Positions 1 to 11,639 of a DNA stretch of 64,000 nucleotides are shown in pieces. Both the position numbers and the translations under genes were made by a program. Position 1 is the first letter of the stretch; each line of letters starts with the position of its first letter. The notes under the pieces were generated by a model. It was not told where the DNA came from. It saw only the letters and a list, made by a program, of their open reading frames with translations, and made no database searches. Source of the DNA: Prinsepia uniflora (Eukaryota; Streptophyta; Magnoliopsida; Rosales; Rosaceae); the NCBI GenBank assembly GCA_032719365.1, contig CM064870.1, positions 24,680,738 to 24,744,737 of the forward strand, read 5' to 3'.

Positions 1-635
1 TACTTCGTTGGACATTTGTGAGCAATTTATCTTGGCAAACAAACCAAAGAATTTTTGGAGGGCAGCGAACCTTCCAAATGGTGGCCCAAGGTATATGATG
101 ATCATCACCAGATTCCATAATCAGATTGTATGCATTCATCACGGAAAACTCACCATTGGATGTGCTATTCCAGGTCACCCTGTCGCCACTTCCACCAGGA
201 AACCCCACTGGAACTTTCACAATTCTTCCATATAATTTCCATAGGAAGATTCGCCCGTAGCTTCTCCACATCACACACACCATCATGAACAAACACGATG
301 ACTTTACTATCATAAGCAAGACCAGTCATTCTCGGAAGACTCCCCACAAGCCTACCATAATCACACCACCAATCCCTCCAAAAGCTAGTTTCCTTGCCAT
401 CTCCAATTCGCATACGACAGCCCCTCCGCAGGACCCAAGAAGCATACATGATCGATCTCCAAGTCGAAGAAAAAACTAGCCTTAGGAACCACTGAATCAT
501 CTAGTAGACAAGAAGGGTCCCCCCTAGGTATTTCAAAGATAGACTGCGGGCCAATAAGCTGTCAGAATTACCTAGAAGGCGCCACCCAACCTTTGCAAGT
601 AGTGCTTGGTTCATGTTACTAGCCTTCTTCAGGCC
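1..635 (-). pseudogene. L1-type LINE, 3' part of ORF2 (zf-RVT region), fragment
   Basis: Read on the minus strand, this is the C-terminal part of a plant L1 reverse-transcriptase ORF. Conserved pieces visible are LKKASNMNQALLAKVGWRLL near 595-635, then a WRSIMYASWVLRRG block and FWRDWWC, typical of the zf-RVT region downstream of the LINE RT domain. An in-frame stop lies near 500, and the fragment continues off the left edge, so the 3' UTR and poly(A) are not visible. Its upstream part is found at 53113-53452 and 54018-55484; the 52 kb between are an insertion. The role would have been target-primed reverse transcription; this copy is dead. Confidence 0.85.
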
Positions 636-640
636 CAAGT
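636..640. repeat. Target-site duplication of element A (left)
   Basis: CAAGT here and CAAGC at 53108-53112 flank element A. One copy differs by a C/T transition. Removing A and one copy restores the LINE reading frame across the junction (GGLGLK on the minus strand), which supports both the boundary and the TSD. Confidence 0.8.
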
Positions 641-2860
641 TGTAACAACCCGTCCCGAATCTACGGATTAATTAAGGACTAACTGAGGATTATCGAGACT
701 AATCGGGAATTAGTCGAGAATTTTTTTAGACGGTCGGTGTAAAATGAGGATTTTGCTCCTAAAATGGTTAAAATATTGAATTTTGACCTGAGAGGTCAAA
801 TGCAAGAGAACCAAGGACTGTTACGTAGATCGAGGCGATACAAGTCAGTAGACAAGCGGCACGTCGAAATCGGACACCGTATGGGAAAATTATGAGTCAC
901 GGAAGAAAAATAGGACTATTCACGCTTAACGAGACAAGTGTATAGTTGGCTTGTTTAGATTAGTTCAAAATCTGAGTGGACCAATTGATGAGTGACAAGT
1001 GTCACTAATCTAATTGGCCCATATACCCATACTTTGGGATCTTATTTGTTCATCTTCATCTCCTTTGTTTCTCTCTAACCTGAAACCCACACACCCCAAA
1101 ACCTCAATCACCATTCCCCTTAGCTGAGACCAGAGAGGAAGAGAGACTAGGAGTGAGTGAGAGACTGGGAGACGATGCATGACGAGGCTGGGCCGCCGTG
1201 GACGGCGGAGGAACCGCGGAACAGGTAACCCGTACCCCATTTTGGAATTTGAAATTGATTTTTGATTTCTGGACATTTGGGAAGGTTTCTAACATTTGTG
1301 TTGTGTTCCTAGTGTCTGTACGACGGAGGACCAAAACCAAGGACTAACATGATTGGGATCAACGGGGAACCTAGTTTGAAAAACAACCGCCACTGTTCAA
1401 GCTTGTTCGAAACAAGCCACGTATTTTTTGACCATTTTGAGATTTTAAGACTGTTTCTGGGTTCATTACGTGTCTAGGGGTTAAAAAATGGCACGATTTG
1501 GTGGTCGAAGAAGGAAGATCGAGTCGAGTCAGGTCGCGGGTCCGATTGACCTGGTTGCAGGAAAACGGGTCGACCCGGTTGGAGGTAGACGATGATGATG
1601 TCAGTGGGTGATGTCATCATCTGTTAGAGGTGTCAGGTCACGTGGGCAATGGGGAGCTGACACGTGGCATACTGTTAGGCATAGCTAGCACTGACATGTT
1701 AGACACGTGGACCAATCAGGGGCTAACATGTGGCACATGTCAGACCTGACACGTGGCATATGTCAGACCTGACATGTGACACATGTCAGATTTAACACGT
1801 GTTAGACCTGTCATGTTGACATCAGCACGATATTAGTCGTTAACTTTGATCGTTGACCGTGACGTCAATGTTGACTTTGCTGACGTCAGTGTTGACTTTT
1901 GACCAGAGTTGACCGGGAAGTTTGACGGATGCATGGGGGCACATGAACATCTTTTTTGAGGTGAAACCGATATTGTTTGAAAGTTTTCGACGTTGTGAAT
2001 CCAATGGGTGTGGTTTCAGGTCGATCAGAGATCGTTTGGTTGGTCAAATTGAGGTTTTTACATAGGGAAGCGTGTTCGGGATACGTTGACTTTTCCGAAA
2101 GTTTTGAGGGTTTTTTTATTAGGACTTTTCTAGGTTGGTGGTGACCTTTGAGTGTGTTTTGGACTGGTCTGGAAGACCCAGAGAGTTTGGTTTAGCCCCG
2201 GAGTGGCTTACAGCACAGCTTGGACGATCTGTGAGTGGACTTGGACTTGAGACCCCGAACAAGGTTCTATTGAAGGACTCGGACTTGAGACCCCAAACAA
2301 GGTTCGTGGGAAGGACTCGGACTTGAGACCCTGAGTGGCATGCGTAGCCTTAGAACCGTGACATTATTGATTAGACATCAGGGATGTCAGACATCTGAGA
2401 TGTCAAGGATTTGGTATACTATTTTTAACTGATTTAGGCAGAGACCCCACGTGTTTGGTTTTGGGCTGAGACCCTACTGAGGAAATGACTTTGATTGATA
2501 AACGTTTTCATTGAGTTTTAATTTGAAAATCCATATGATTTGATTTAAAGAAAGTGGTTGTTATAACTTGTTTTCTAATGCATGCATGCTTTTTAGTGAA
2601 GGGTATAAATTGACTTTTCGTGAAATGGTTTATAAACTGTTTATTTTCATCCCCTTGCAGCTTTTACTGTTTTAATACCCTTCAGGTTGATCGCGGATGT
2701 GGGCTGTAGCAGAGACCGAGACATCACATACCACCACAGATCCTGGCGTACTTTGGTAGCCCCGAGAGGGTTTAGGTGTATTCCTGGTCTGGTACGGGGT
2801 GTCAGAAGGGAGCATGGCATATACCGTGGTAATCTTGGGGGATTGGGATGAGTCATGTTA
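641..2860 (+). repeat. 5' LTR of element A
   Basis: Starts TGTAACAACCCG and ends GTCATGTTA, where the 3' copy keeps GTGTCA. The primer site follows after three bases. Compared with the 3' LTR it lacks about 0.8 kb after TGTGAGTGGAC at 2230-2240, so most of the hairpin domain is deleted. The second 11-mer is also degraded near 2647-2660, but the stem TGAAGGGTAT/ATACCCTTCA (2597-2606 with 2675-2684) is intact. The stretch 1590-1900 is rich in TGACG, ACGTGG and TGTCAGA motifs. Confidence 0.85.
991..1006. promoter_or_regulatory. U3 palindrome, A 5' LTR
   Basis: AGTGACAAGTGTCACT, 7-base arms, 350 bases into the LTR. The A 3' LTR copy near 45958-45975 is degraded. Confidence 0.55.
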
Positions 2861-2863
2861 GCT

Positions 2864-2875
2864 TGGTATCAGAGC
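2864..2875 (+). other. Primer-binding site of element A (tRNA-Met)
   Basis: TGGTATCAGAGC, complementary to the 3' end of plant initiator tRNA-Met, three bases after the 5' LTR. Standard for this group of Ty3/gypsy elements. Confidence 0.95.
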
Positions 2876-4794
2876 ATTGGGAAGCTCTTGGATTGTTACG
2901 CATGTGCCGGATGTGATGTCTCTACGAGGAAAATAGCCTATCATCAACCTGATAGTTAGGGTAAGAGTATGAGAGTTTAGTGGAAACAAACTTTAGCTAG
3001 GTTACATTTGGCATCCTATGCCGTGGATGAGCAGTGTTAGACTCGAGTAGGGCTGAGTAAACCCATGTAGGGCAGAGTTCCTTGCGTGCTAACAGTTGTA
3101 AGCATCAGTGTGTTGGTGAACTAGGTTTCGGTGTGACGACTTTTTAGAGTCGAGACCATTGGACGGTCAGGTTGGTTGTGCTGCAAGGATCAGTCGAGGT
3201 CGTGGATGACCCAAGTTGAGACTGGTTGGAAAAGTTACCAGGAGAGTGGTACTCATGGATCAGATCCCGAGGTGGACCAATTAGTGGACCTTACACTTTG
3301 AGAAAAGAGCGTACGGACGCTAGAGGTGGTTTAGATGTTGAGTTACACTCTTGAGGATAGGGACCGGTTAGTACAGAAAAGTTGGTGCAGGCGGTGAGTT
3401 GTCCGCTTGAGTAGGAAGTCTTGATTAAAGAGTGCTGTCTTGGTTGGGTCTGCGTGAGGTTATGACGGACATTGCTATCAAGGGTAGTTATGGTTGAGAC
3501 CGTTAAGCGTTGGGCAACATTCGAGGAATGTTTCCAACGTAGTTTTTGCCCAGCGTTGTTGAGTTACGAAGGAGGTAGAGTTCCTCCGACATGAGCAAGA
3601 GATTTGTTGTTAGCTCGGTATGAGCAGAGGTTTGCGATTTGGTCGTAGTGTGCTCACACTCGGTGTTTACTTGACGATGAGATTTGGGTGGTACAAATTG
3701 TATTGAGATGCCACATCATCTCCACTGAGTTGTGATTGGGGAGGACCTAACGGAGATGACTGAGATAAGTTGACGGAATCTCAACAGCAATCAGATGATT
3801 CCGAGGGACGCCGAGTGCGTCGAAAGGATGTGATTGTGATCACTATATCCTCCTTGTTGAATTGGATTACAGAGGCGTACCCTTATACCTGAATTGGAAA
3901 CGGGTGTTTTGTCTTTGCTTGGTCAGTGTGCACGAGTGTCAGGTGCAGGAGTTGAACCTATAGAGTTGGGACATGAGAATCAGGTGGTTCTATCCCTACC
4001 AATTGGATGTGCATAAACGGTATAACAATAAAAGACCAACGAGGTTTGACCTTGAGTCAGATTGGTTCTAGGACATATGGATTGATGTCCGAGTGAGTTG
4101 CTTGGAAGTCGGGAAGATACTATAGGGTAGCTATTCGAGAGATGGGACACGTGTCATGATGTCCTTGAGTTGGAGTATTCGGTGGTGGACTTAGTGGAAT
4201 TGGGAATCAGTTGACTTAGAGTGTCACTATTAGGAGACCCAATGTCCTTTTCGATGGAACTTCGGGAGTTGGTTCTGACCAGACTGCTAGTAAATATACT
4301 TACTTCTCTTGAAAGTTCCTCGTGAACTTCTCATCACTCGTGGAGGTGTAAGCTCGTTAAGGTTGAGCTGAAGTGAGGAGTAATCTGATCGTGGAAGAAT
4401 CACGATAGTAGTTATCAACATATATTATTGGTTGGTGCTTGGTATCACTAGTGTGTTGAGTGAGTATCAGTTTGGTGGACCCGTGTTGGTTATGGGTCAT
4501 TGACCAAGAGAGTTAGAGTCGATCTTAGGTGGATCAGGTGGTGTTTGAGGTAATCGGGACTTTGTGAGCGAGTTGTTGGTCGAGTAGTGGAACTCGATTG
4601 GTTTGAAGATCAAGAGAGAGTTTGGGATTGGTGGTGGCGAATAAGGATGTTTGATCTTGGATTCACTCAGATAGGATGAGTGTCTTGACTAGCGGGTGGA
4701 GGTTTATCCCCGTGTTTACGATCCGTTGACATGATTGACCTAGGGAGGAGTCAAGTCATTTTTGTCTGAGAGTATTATTAGATTTGTAACGACC
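2876..4794 (+). mobile_element. Element A interior, left part (non-coding, decayed gag remnants)
   Basis: There is no long reading frame. Short stretches recall gag: around 3560-3650, broken by indels and a stop, pieces like VEFLRHEQE and ARYEQRF match the usual gag core seen intact in F (EIEFLRFQQE, VAEYEQRF). The opening shares wording with the B interior (GATGTGATGTCTCTACGAG near 2910-2930 and TTAGGGTAAGAGTATGAG near 2957). I see no RT, RNase H or integrase motif. It ends at the insertion point of B. Confidence 0.6.
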
Positions 4795-5139
4795 CGTCCG
4801 TGATTTGAGGGATTAATTAAGACTAATTCTGGATTAGTGAGGTTATTTGGGGATTAGCCGAGTATTATCGGACGTTCAGGGCGAAATTACGATTTTTCCC
4901 CAGAACGAGGGTAAAAAGTCAACTTTTGACCCAGGAGGTCCAATTCTTGAGGACCGATGACTATGACGTAGATTAGGACATCTCGAGTCCGTGGACAGGC
5001 GGCACGTCGAAATCGGACGTTCGACGAGAAAGATACGGGTCACGGAAGTTTTAAAGTACTATTTATGGTGGCACATTTTACGAGGCAAGGGCTGACTTTT
5101 TTCATTCAGTGGGCCCATTTTTTTTGGGGCAGACCCAAT

Positions 5140-5165
5140 GGATGAGTGACAAGTGTCACTCATCC
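5140..5165. promoter_or_regulatory. U3 palindrome, B 5' LTR
   Basis: A dyad with 12-base arms (GGATGAGTGACA and its complement) around a 2-base centre, about 345 bases into the LTR. The same dyad recurs at similar places in the LTRs of B, C and E and in shorter form in A, F and G. It looks like a site for a dimeric protein or a cruciform/hairpin; no factor is proven. Confidence 0.6.
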
Positions 5166-6078
5166 ATTGCCCATCATTTCCCATACATGCATATCCGTCC
5201 CCTTTTGTTCGATCATCCCACCAACCCGAAACCTCATCGAATAACATCCCCAATCCCCGCCCCTCACCTGGTTCGATCTGAGAAAGAGACAGAGAGTGGC
5301 TTAGGAGCTAGGACGCGATGAGAGGTGGGGCTGCGATAGCGTGGATGGCAGAGGGGTCGCGGGAAACAGGTAAACCCGTAACCCTTTATATTTCAAATTT
5401 TGGATTGTGGGATGTGGACCTTGTGAATGGGTCCTGATGATTTGAGAACGTTTATGGGGGTGGTATGAGCCCATGGACAGCAAGAATAGGGGCGGAGGAC
5501 GTTGGAAACGCCTGGACAAGAGCTGGAAAAACAGGGTCGTGAGGTTCGCGATCAAACAGGTAATCTCCAACCTGTTTTTCATGTTTTTGAATCGATGGAT
5601 TGATAGGAAATGAAGAGATAAAGAGATTGGGATTGGAAGGGATGAAAATGTGTAGAAAAATAGGAAGATATGGGGGTGAACCGGCTGATCAGTGAACCGG
5701 GTTCAAGCCGGTTCGATAGAGGTTAAAGATGACTATTCCCAAGCGCGTGAGGCCCACGTGCAGCACCTTTGGGCAGCGCGTGGGGGTGTTTTTGGGAAAG
5801 TGTCCAACATGTAATTTCATCCTTTCGATGTAACGAACATTTTGGGACAAGTTTCGAGTCGATTGGATATCGTTTCGATATAGATCGAGATGTCCAAGGG
5901 TTTAGGACTGAGTTTAAAATATGTTTTAAATCCCAAAAAATTAGGGGGATTTAATGAGAGGTTATTAAAGTAGTTAGTATCCCTCTACTATGATTTGGAC
6001 AAGTTTGGGAATCCTGGAAATGGTGATTGGCCCGGGACAGGCTTATGGCGCGCGTATCGAGACACAACAAGAACGGTC

Positions 6079-7285
6079 TATGAGTGGACCTTGATTTCTA
6101 AATTGATGCATGTATAACTGTTTTATATGCTTTAATGAACATGTTTTGAGATGCCATGAGTGCATATTAATTATGATTACTGGGCATTTTTGGAGGAAAA
6201 TGCACCATTACACGTAGTTCGACGTTTATATTTTATATGATGTTTGGTCTTCCGCCATGTGTACTACGTGCATATGTTTTACATGATTTATATGTGATTC
6301 CGAAGGTTTCACGGAGAGGCGGGAAACTGAGGAACTGGTTTACGGTTTTTGAGGATTTCACAGGGATGCGTGAAATTAAGATTCGGGCATGAGTCCCAAT
6401 TGAAAGAAGATTTGAAAGGGGTTTTGGAAATATATTTGGCGCATATGACCCATTTGATTTGGAAACAATCAGACTTGGAGTCTAGTTGATTTAATGAGAA
6501 ATCGAGCTGGAGGTTCGTTTGAGTTATGTGATCGAGCTGGGGGCCCTGTTGGTTTACGAATTCGGGCTTGAGGCCCAGTTGGTTATGATATCGGGCATGA
6601 GGCCCAGTTATAGTTTATAAATGTGATTTCGGGTCAGGGACCCCAAATGGATTTGGATTTACGATGGTTTATGGAAAACCAGGGCATGGCCCTTTGAATG
6701 GTTTTGAGATGATTTACAAAATGGTTTCCTGTATACCATCCTTACGAACGGATGCCCTCTAGACGTCTCGTAGTATCCTGGAGTGGCGGGTTTTCTCCTC
6801 CAGACGTCTCGTAGTATCCTGGAGTAGTCACGGGGCATTGCCTGCGATGGGTCATTGCACGGAGCGACCGGTCCGTATAGTGACTTAGGAGTAGGATTGC
6901 GAAAGGTTAAAACCTCCCCCCAGGGAGGGTCATTGATCTGTGGGTTATTGACCTGGGTGGACCCTAGGGAGAATTGGGATTTGAGACCCCGGGTAGCACG
7001 CGTAGCTTGAAACCGTGACAGTGGTATTGATTGTGACATCTGGGATGTCACGCATTAGGGATGCCGAGGATTGGTTTTAGGTTGAGACCCACCTGATTTG
7101 ATTTGGGCTGAGACCTACGTGTATTGGTTTTGGGCTGAGACCCATGTGGATTCGGTTTTGGGCTAAGACCCTAATGGTTTCATTTTGATAACTGGTTTTT
7201 GAATGCATGCATGCTTTTTAGTGAAGGGCATAAATTTCTTCTTTTTATGAAATCTTTTATAAATTATTGGTTTCGTCCACTCACA
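6079..7285 (+). other. Hairpin domain of B 5' LTR, bounded by inverted 11-mers
   Basis: Bounded by TATGAGTGGAC (one mismatch) and GTCCACTCACA. The inside holds many short inverted repeats, more clearly seen in the 3' LTR copy (14035 onward). Repeats of the form GGGC-loop-GCCC occur near 6540-6615. Confidence 0.55.
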
Positions 7286-7496
7286 GCTTTTTGATGTTTT
7301 TAATGCCCTTCAGGTTGATCACGGATGCAGGCTGTAACGGAGACCGAGACATCACACTCCTTCTCTGATCTTGCCGCACTCTGGAAGCCCCGGTTGGGCT
7401 AAGGCTGGAATTATCCCTTGTCTGAAACTTCATGTCAGTCGGGAGCAGGCACATCCCGCGTTAATCCTGGAGGGATTTGGGACGGGTCCTGTCAAG

Positions 7497-7508
7497 TGGT
7501 ATCAGAGC
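7497..7508 (+). other. Primer-binding site of element B (tRNA-Met)
   Basis: TGGTATCAGAGC two bases after the LTR end. Confidence 0.95.
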
Positions 7509-9729
7509 GGGTTGGATCATATAATACTCATGGTACTCTGATACCAAAGTGGTATCAAAGGATGTTTTGCTCTCAGAGCTACGCGTAGGTTGAGGATGTG
7601 ATGTCTCTACGAGTACAACAGCCCATCATCAACTTGATAGTTAGGGTAAGAGTATGAGGAGTTAGTGGAATCGAACCCTGATCAGGATGTGTTTGGCACG
7701 AGGTGCAATGGTTTAGGGTTCGATTAGCACATGATGCCGTGTTTTAGTGAGGTGTGATTCTAAGTAGGATTGATGTGCATGGGAATCCAACGACTTATAA
7801 CCGTAGTATTACTGATGGACAGGAGCCAGTAGACCAATAAACACTGAGGAAGCCGTAGATTTACGAGAGGACGTGGTCCTCGAATCGTGGTTACCGGTTG
7901 GTGGTATACCAGTGAGCAGCTGGGTTCGTGATGACCCTAGTTGGAAATTGATTGAACTGGTTACCAAGAGTGTGGTACTTGTGGACTGGTTCCCGAGGTG
8001 GACCGATCGGGGGATATTGCGTATTGAGCGGTTGGTATCTGCGGTGAGTTGACTCTATGGATATGGAGTCTTGATAGTGATGTATGATGGTTGTGTCTGC
8101 ACGAGATTATGGCGGGCACTACTATCAAGATTGGATGTAGTCGGGGTGGTTGAGAAGTGGACGACATGCGGGGAACGTTCATTTTCTAGCAAGAATTGTC
8201 GGAATGGTCGTACCAAGAGTTGTGGGGTACAAGGGAGGCAGAGTTCCTCCAACCTGTACTGAGATTTAGGATTGGTTTGATTCGCACCCCACGTGGCGGT
8301 GATGCAATGGCGATAACGAGGGGAGACGACGAGCCACAAGCTGAGGGTATCTCAGTCGTAATATGTTCATGGTTGAGATCTACCATTACATGATGAGGAG
8401 GATTCTTCGGCTAGTGTAGATTCTTTGGAATTATGTCGAGATGACAGATATGATGGAGATGAACTGGATAGAATCCAGCAGTGGTTGAACTGGGCGGGGA
8501 CTCTATCCCAATAATGATCGAGATGACTAAGTGGTGATTAGATAGAATGATATAAATGGACGACGCGAGTACTGTTATGGGGATTAATGACCAGGTGGTC
8601 AGATATGGTGATATGCAGAGATTTGAGTGCAGATCACAGTAGGAGCCTGTTGTGACTCTTCAGTCGAGCGGTACATCAGGTTAGGATGAATTCACATCCT
8701 TTTGGATGTACATAAACGGTCATAAACAGATAGGTGAGTTGGATAGTTTACGGACACGTGGATGATGTTCGAGTGAGTTGAGGACTTGAGAGTCCAGTGG
8801 GAAATGGTTTTGGTCGACTATGGGAGACCATACTTCCTGAGTTTTATATAAGCTTGTTTGAGAAGAAATCTGACTGATGAGATAGGATCATCAGTGGGAG
8901 TATGCTTCCAATATGATTGGAACTTCGGAATCAAGAGTGGTTGCGATTGAGACGATGAGGAGAGTACTTGATTCCGCATTGGTGACAGACATTTTGGAAG
9001 TCACGGAGGGTGATTTCTCATTTCCTGATCTTTAGTAGAGGGTTCTTGGTGGCACCAGATTGGGTAACTGTAGTGGATTTGTGGTTGCATTCACGTAGGA
9101 TGAATTTTGATGTCATCATCTTGGATTCTCCTTGATTCTTCCCTAGGTGGGATGTCGAGGAGTGATATGAAAGTTAAAGGGTTCAAAGAGGGTGTAAGAA
9201 CCAAACACCTAGGTTGTGGGTCAAGTCTAAATGACTTGACGAGCTGATGGTATTTAACGTCACCAGATGTGACGAGTGAGCCCGAGGTAGTGGACCCACG
9301 GTGGATTGAGGTGAGGAGGATTGAGTAGTGTGATGACGATTATGATGATTGAGATGAGGGAGATTGGATATGTGGATAAATATGAGACGAGAACGATATG
9401 AGGATATCGATCAGGAAGAGATGAATAGCCGATACCTCAGGTTGGTTATGAGAGTAGAGATTATGACGGATTGATGCTTGCCTGGTGAGGGACGGTTGAG
9501 GTCCGAGCCATTGTTGGAGTTCGAACGGTAGTACGTGGTTGGAAGTTGCCAGAGTGCAGTCCTGGAGTAGGCCGAGTAGTGCCTTGACGGTTAATATGAT
9601 GTGGGTGCACCAGTGCGTTGTGCACGATGGACGATAGGATTGATCACAGTCAATCAGTATGTTGGATCAAGAGTTACCCGAAAGGATGAATGTTTTTTCG
9701 AATGGATAGAGTCTTAGATGGATATGAGA
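7509..9729 (+). mobile_element. Element B interior, left part (non-coding)
   Basis: No intact frame. The opening matches the A interior. A piece near 8228-8262 (GAGGCAGAGTTCCTCC) corresponds to the gag-core remnant seen in A and E. Near 9095-9125 TTTGATGTCATCATCTTGG resembles the end of a retroviral-type protease, where intact copies read FDVILG. I infer a decayed gag-protease origin; no RT or integrase is seen. Ends at solo LTR D. Confidence 0.55.
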
Positions 9730-10862
9730 TGTAACGACCCATTCCACAAATCAGGATTAGATTAGTGTTAATGACGGATTAGTGTAGTGAATCGGTGATT
9801 AGTTGGAGGCATTCGGACGGACGGTGCAAAATGACGATTTTGCCCCTAGAACGGGCAACATGTTGACTTTTCAATCAGGTAGTCAAAAGGACTTTGACCG
9901 ATGACCGTGACGTAGTTTGAGATGTCACGAGTTCATAGACAGGTGACACGTCCGAGTCCGACATCCGAGGAGGAAGTTATGATGTTTGGAAGGTTGTGGG
10001 CACTTTCGTAATTTGGTTAAAAAAAGGGGAATTTGTTGACTTTTTGTTTGACAATTAGTTTTCATGCAAACCGAGGATCGTTAGATAGGTCTCGACGTCC
10101 TGAGTACAACGACAGGCAGCACGCCGTCATCGGACGTTGGACGATGGAGTTATGGGTCTAAGAATACGAAGGGCAAAATGGTAATTTGTTAAGTAGGGGT
10201 ATTTTGGTCTTTTTCCTATAGTGAAATCTGTGCCCAAATATCAGAGGACACTTGGCTTTTGTTTAAACACTTTCCCACAGAAAAATGGACACCTGGCCCC
10301 AACCTCTAGTGGAACCTCCCTACCGCCTCAGGCTTTGTTTAAACAAAAAACAATCGTTTTGGTGCACGGATTGTGAAGTGAAAAAGCACAGAGAAAACAG
10401 GGACAAAGTGATTGTGCTAACTGATCCTATTGAAGCCCTCAACCCTGGATGAGCATCGGTGAATGGATAAGGCAGGGGAGGGCTGCGGTGGTGCTGCTAT
10501 GACAGCTGCCGTCGACGGCAGCCCAAAAACCGTGGAAAACAGAGGAGATCGTGAGGGGACTGTGATATTCGACTCATCTGAAAACGTTATCAATTGCTGA
10601 TGGTTTGTGAAGGAAAGATGGAGAAGAATTTGAGGGGATGCTGATGGTGGCCATGGCCAGTGACGACAGGGCGGTGGGTTTTGGAGGACTTAACGGACTG
10701 AACAAGCTTCAAACTAAGGGAAAAGATGGCCGGGAAGCATGGGTACAGAGAGGAGGAACAACGATGTTTGTGCCCGATCTTGGAGGTTCGGGAAAGTCGA
10801 GGATAGCAGAATGGCCGGGAACAAGGTAAGTGTGCGCGTATCGAGGCGACGTCGAAATGGTC

Positions 10863-11370
10863 TGTGAGTGGACTTTGCTTTCTAACTCTTGATGCATGCA
10901 TATATGTTTTGAGTTTAAAGACTCGGTATATGTTTTGAGTTTAAAGACTCGGTTATGATACCCCCCGAGGCTTGTGATTGTGTTTTGAGTTTAAAGACTC
11001 GTTGATATCCCGGGAAGGCCTGGTTATTTGGGCATGGTTTTGAGTTTAAAGACTCAGGCGCACTTGAGATCCAGTAAACTTATATGATTGATGTTTTTCA
11101 CTGGTTTTGGGCAGTGGCCCGGCTGAATTGGATTTGATGAGTTTTGGGACTGAGTTCCCGGATTTGCGATTGATTTGTGATTTGAGGCTGAGGCCTGGAT
11201 TTGAATGATGGAATTGATTCGGGTTTCCAAATAGTTTTCAATGATGGTTTTGACATGAATGGTTTCATGACATGTCTCGATATGCATGCATTGGTTTTTG
11301 CATGGAGGGTAAAACTGTACTTTTTTTATAAATTGTTTTATAACTTATACTTTATTTTTGTCCACTCACA
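10863..11370 (+). other. Hairpin domain of solo LTR D
   Basis: TGTGAGTGGAC at 10863-10873 and its exact reverse complement at 11360-11370. The local stem TGGAGGGTA (11303-11311) pairs perfectly with TACCCTCCA (11388-11396) and encloses the second 11-mer. Confidence 0.6.
10910..11055 (+). repeat. Four copies of GAGTTTAAAGACTC in D
   Basis: Each unit can fold as GAGT-loop-ACTC. The first two are adjacent, the others spaced. L contains the same unit on the opposite strand. Confidence 0.75.
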
Positions 11371-11639
11371 GTCTTTTGTGTTTTCGATACCCTCCAGGTT
11401 GTTGCGGTGAGGGCTGTTGGTCGAGAGAGATGGAGACATCACACGTACGATCCACAGTAGATTCGGTGCACTCTGGGAAGGTTCAGATACTATTGGACGG
11501 TTGAATCGGGAATCCCTTGTCTGACTTACATGTCACATGGAGGTTGAACGTCAGTTTAGCCTTCGTGTCATGCGTAAGTTAGACGGGAGCATGATTTGCC
11601 CCTTGATCCCAAGGGATTAGGGGTGGGTCCTAACATGAG

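Larger units (their letters stand above)
4795..7494 (+). repeat. 5' LTR of element B
   Basis: 2.7 kb, TGTAACGACCCG to GGTCCTGTCA. Holds the U3 palindrome (5140-5165), a GC-rich hairpin region (about 5738-5790), the 11-mer variant TATGAGTGGAC (6079-6089), a run of short hairpins, GTCCACTCACA (7275-7285) and the local stem TGAAGGGCAT/ATGCCCTTCA (7222-7231 with 7303-7312). Confidence 0.9.
9730..11634 (+). mobile_element. Solo LTR D (Ty3/gypsy type)
   Basis: 1905 bases from TGTAACGACCC to GGTCCTAACA, with a perfect TSD TGAGA at 9725-9729 and 11635-11639. No internal region, so it formed by LTR-LTR recombination. It carries two copies of the U3 module (9901-9983, 10080-10163), the 11-mers at 10863-10873 and 11360-11370, and GAGTTTAAAGACTC repeats between them. 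Same family as solo LTR L, which has the same repeat unit. Confidence 0.92.

Noticed and set aside
7961..8393. Several overlapping frames of 63-94 codons on both strands in the B interior
   Set aside because: Mutually overlapping, without homology or codon pattern; decayed gag region read at random.
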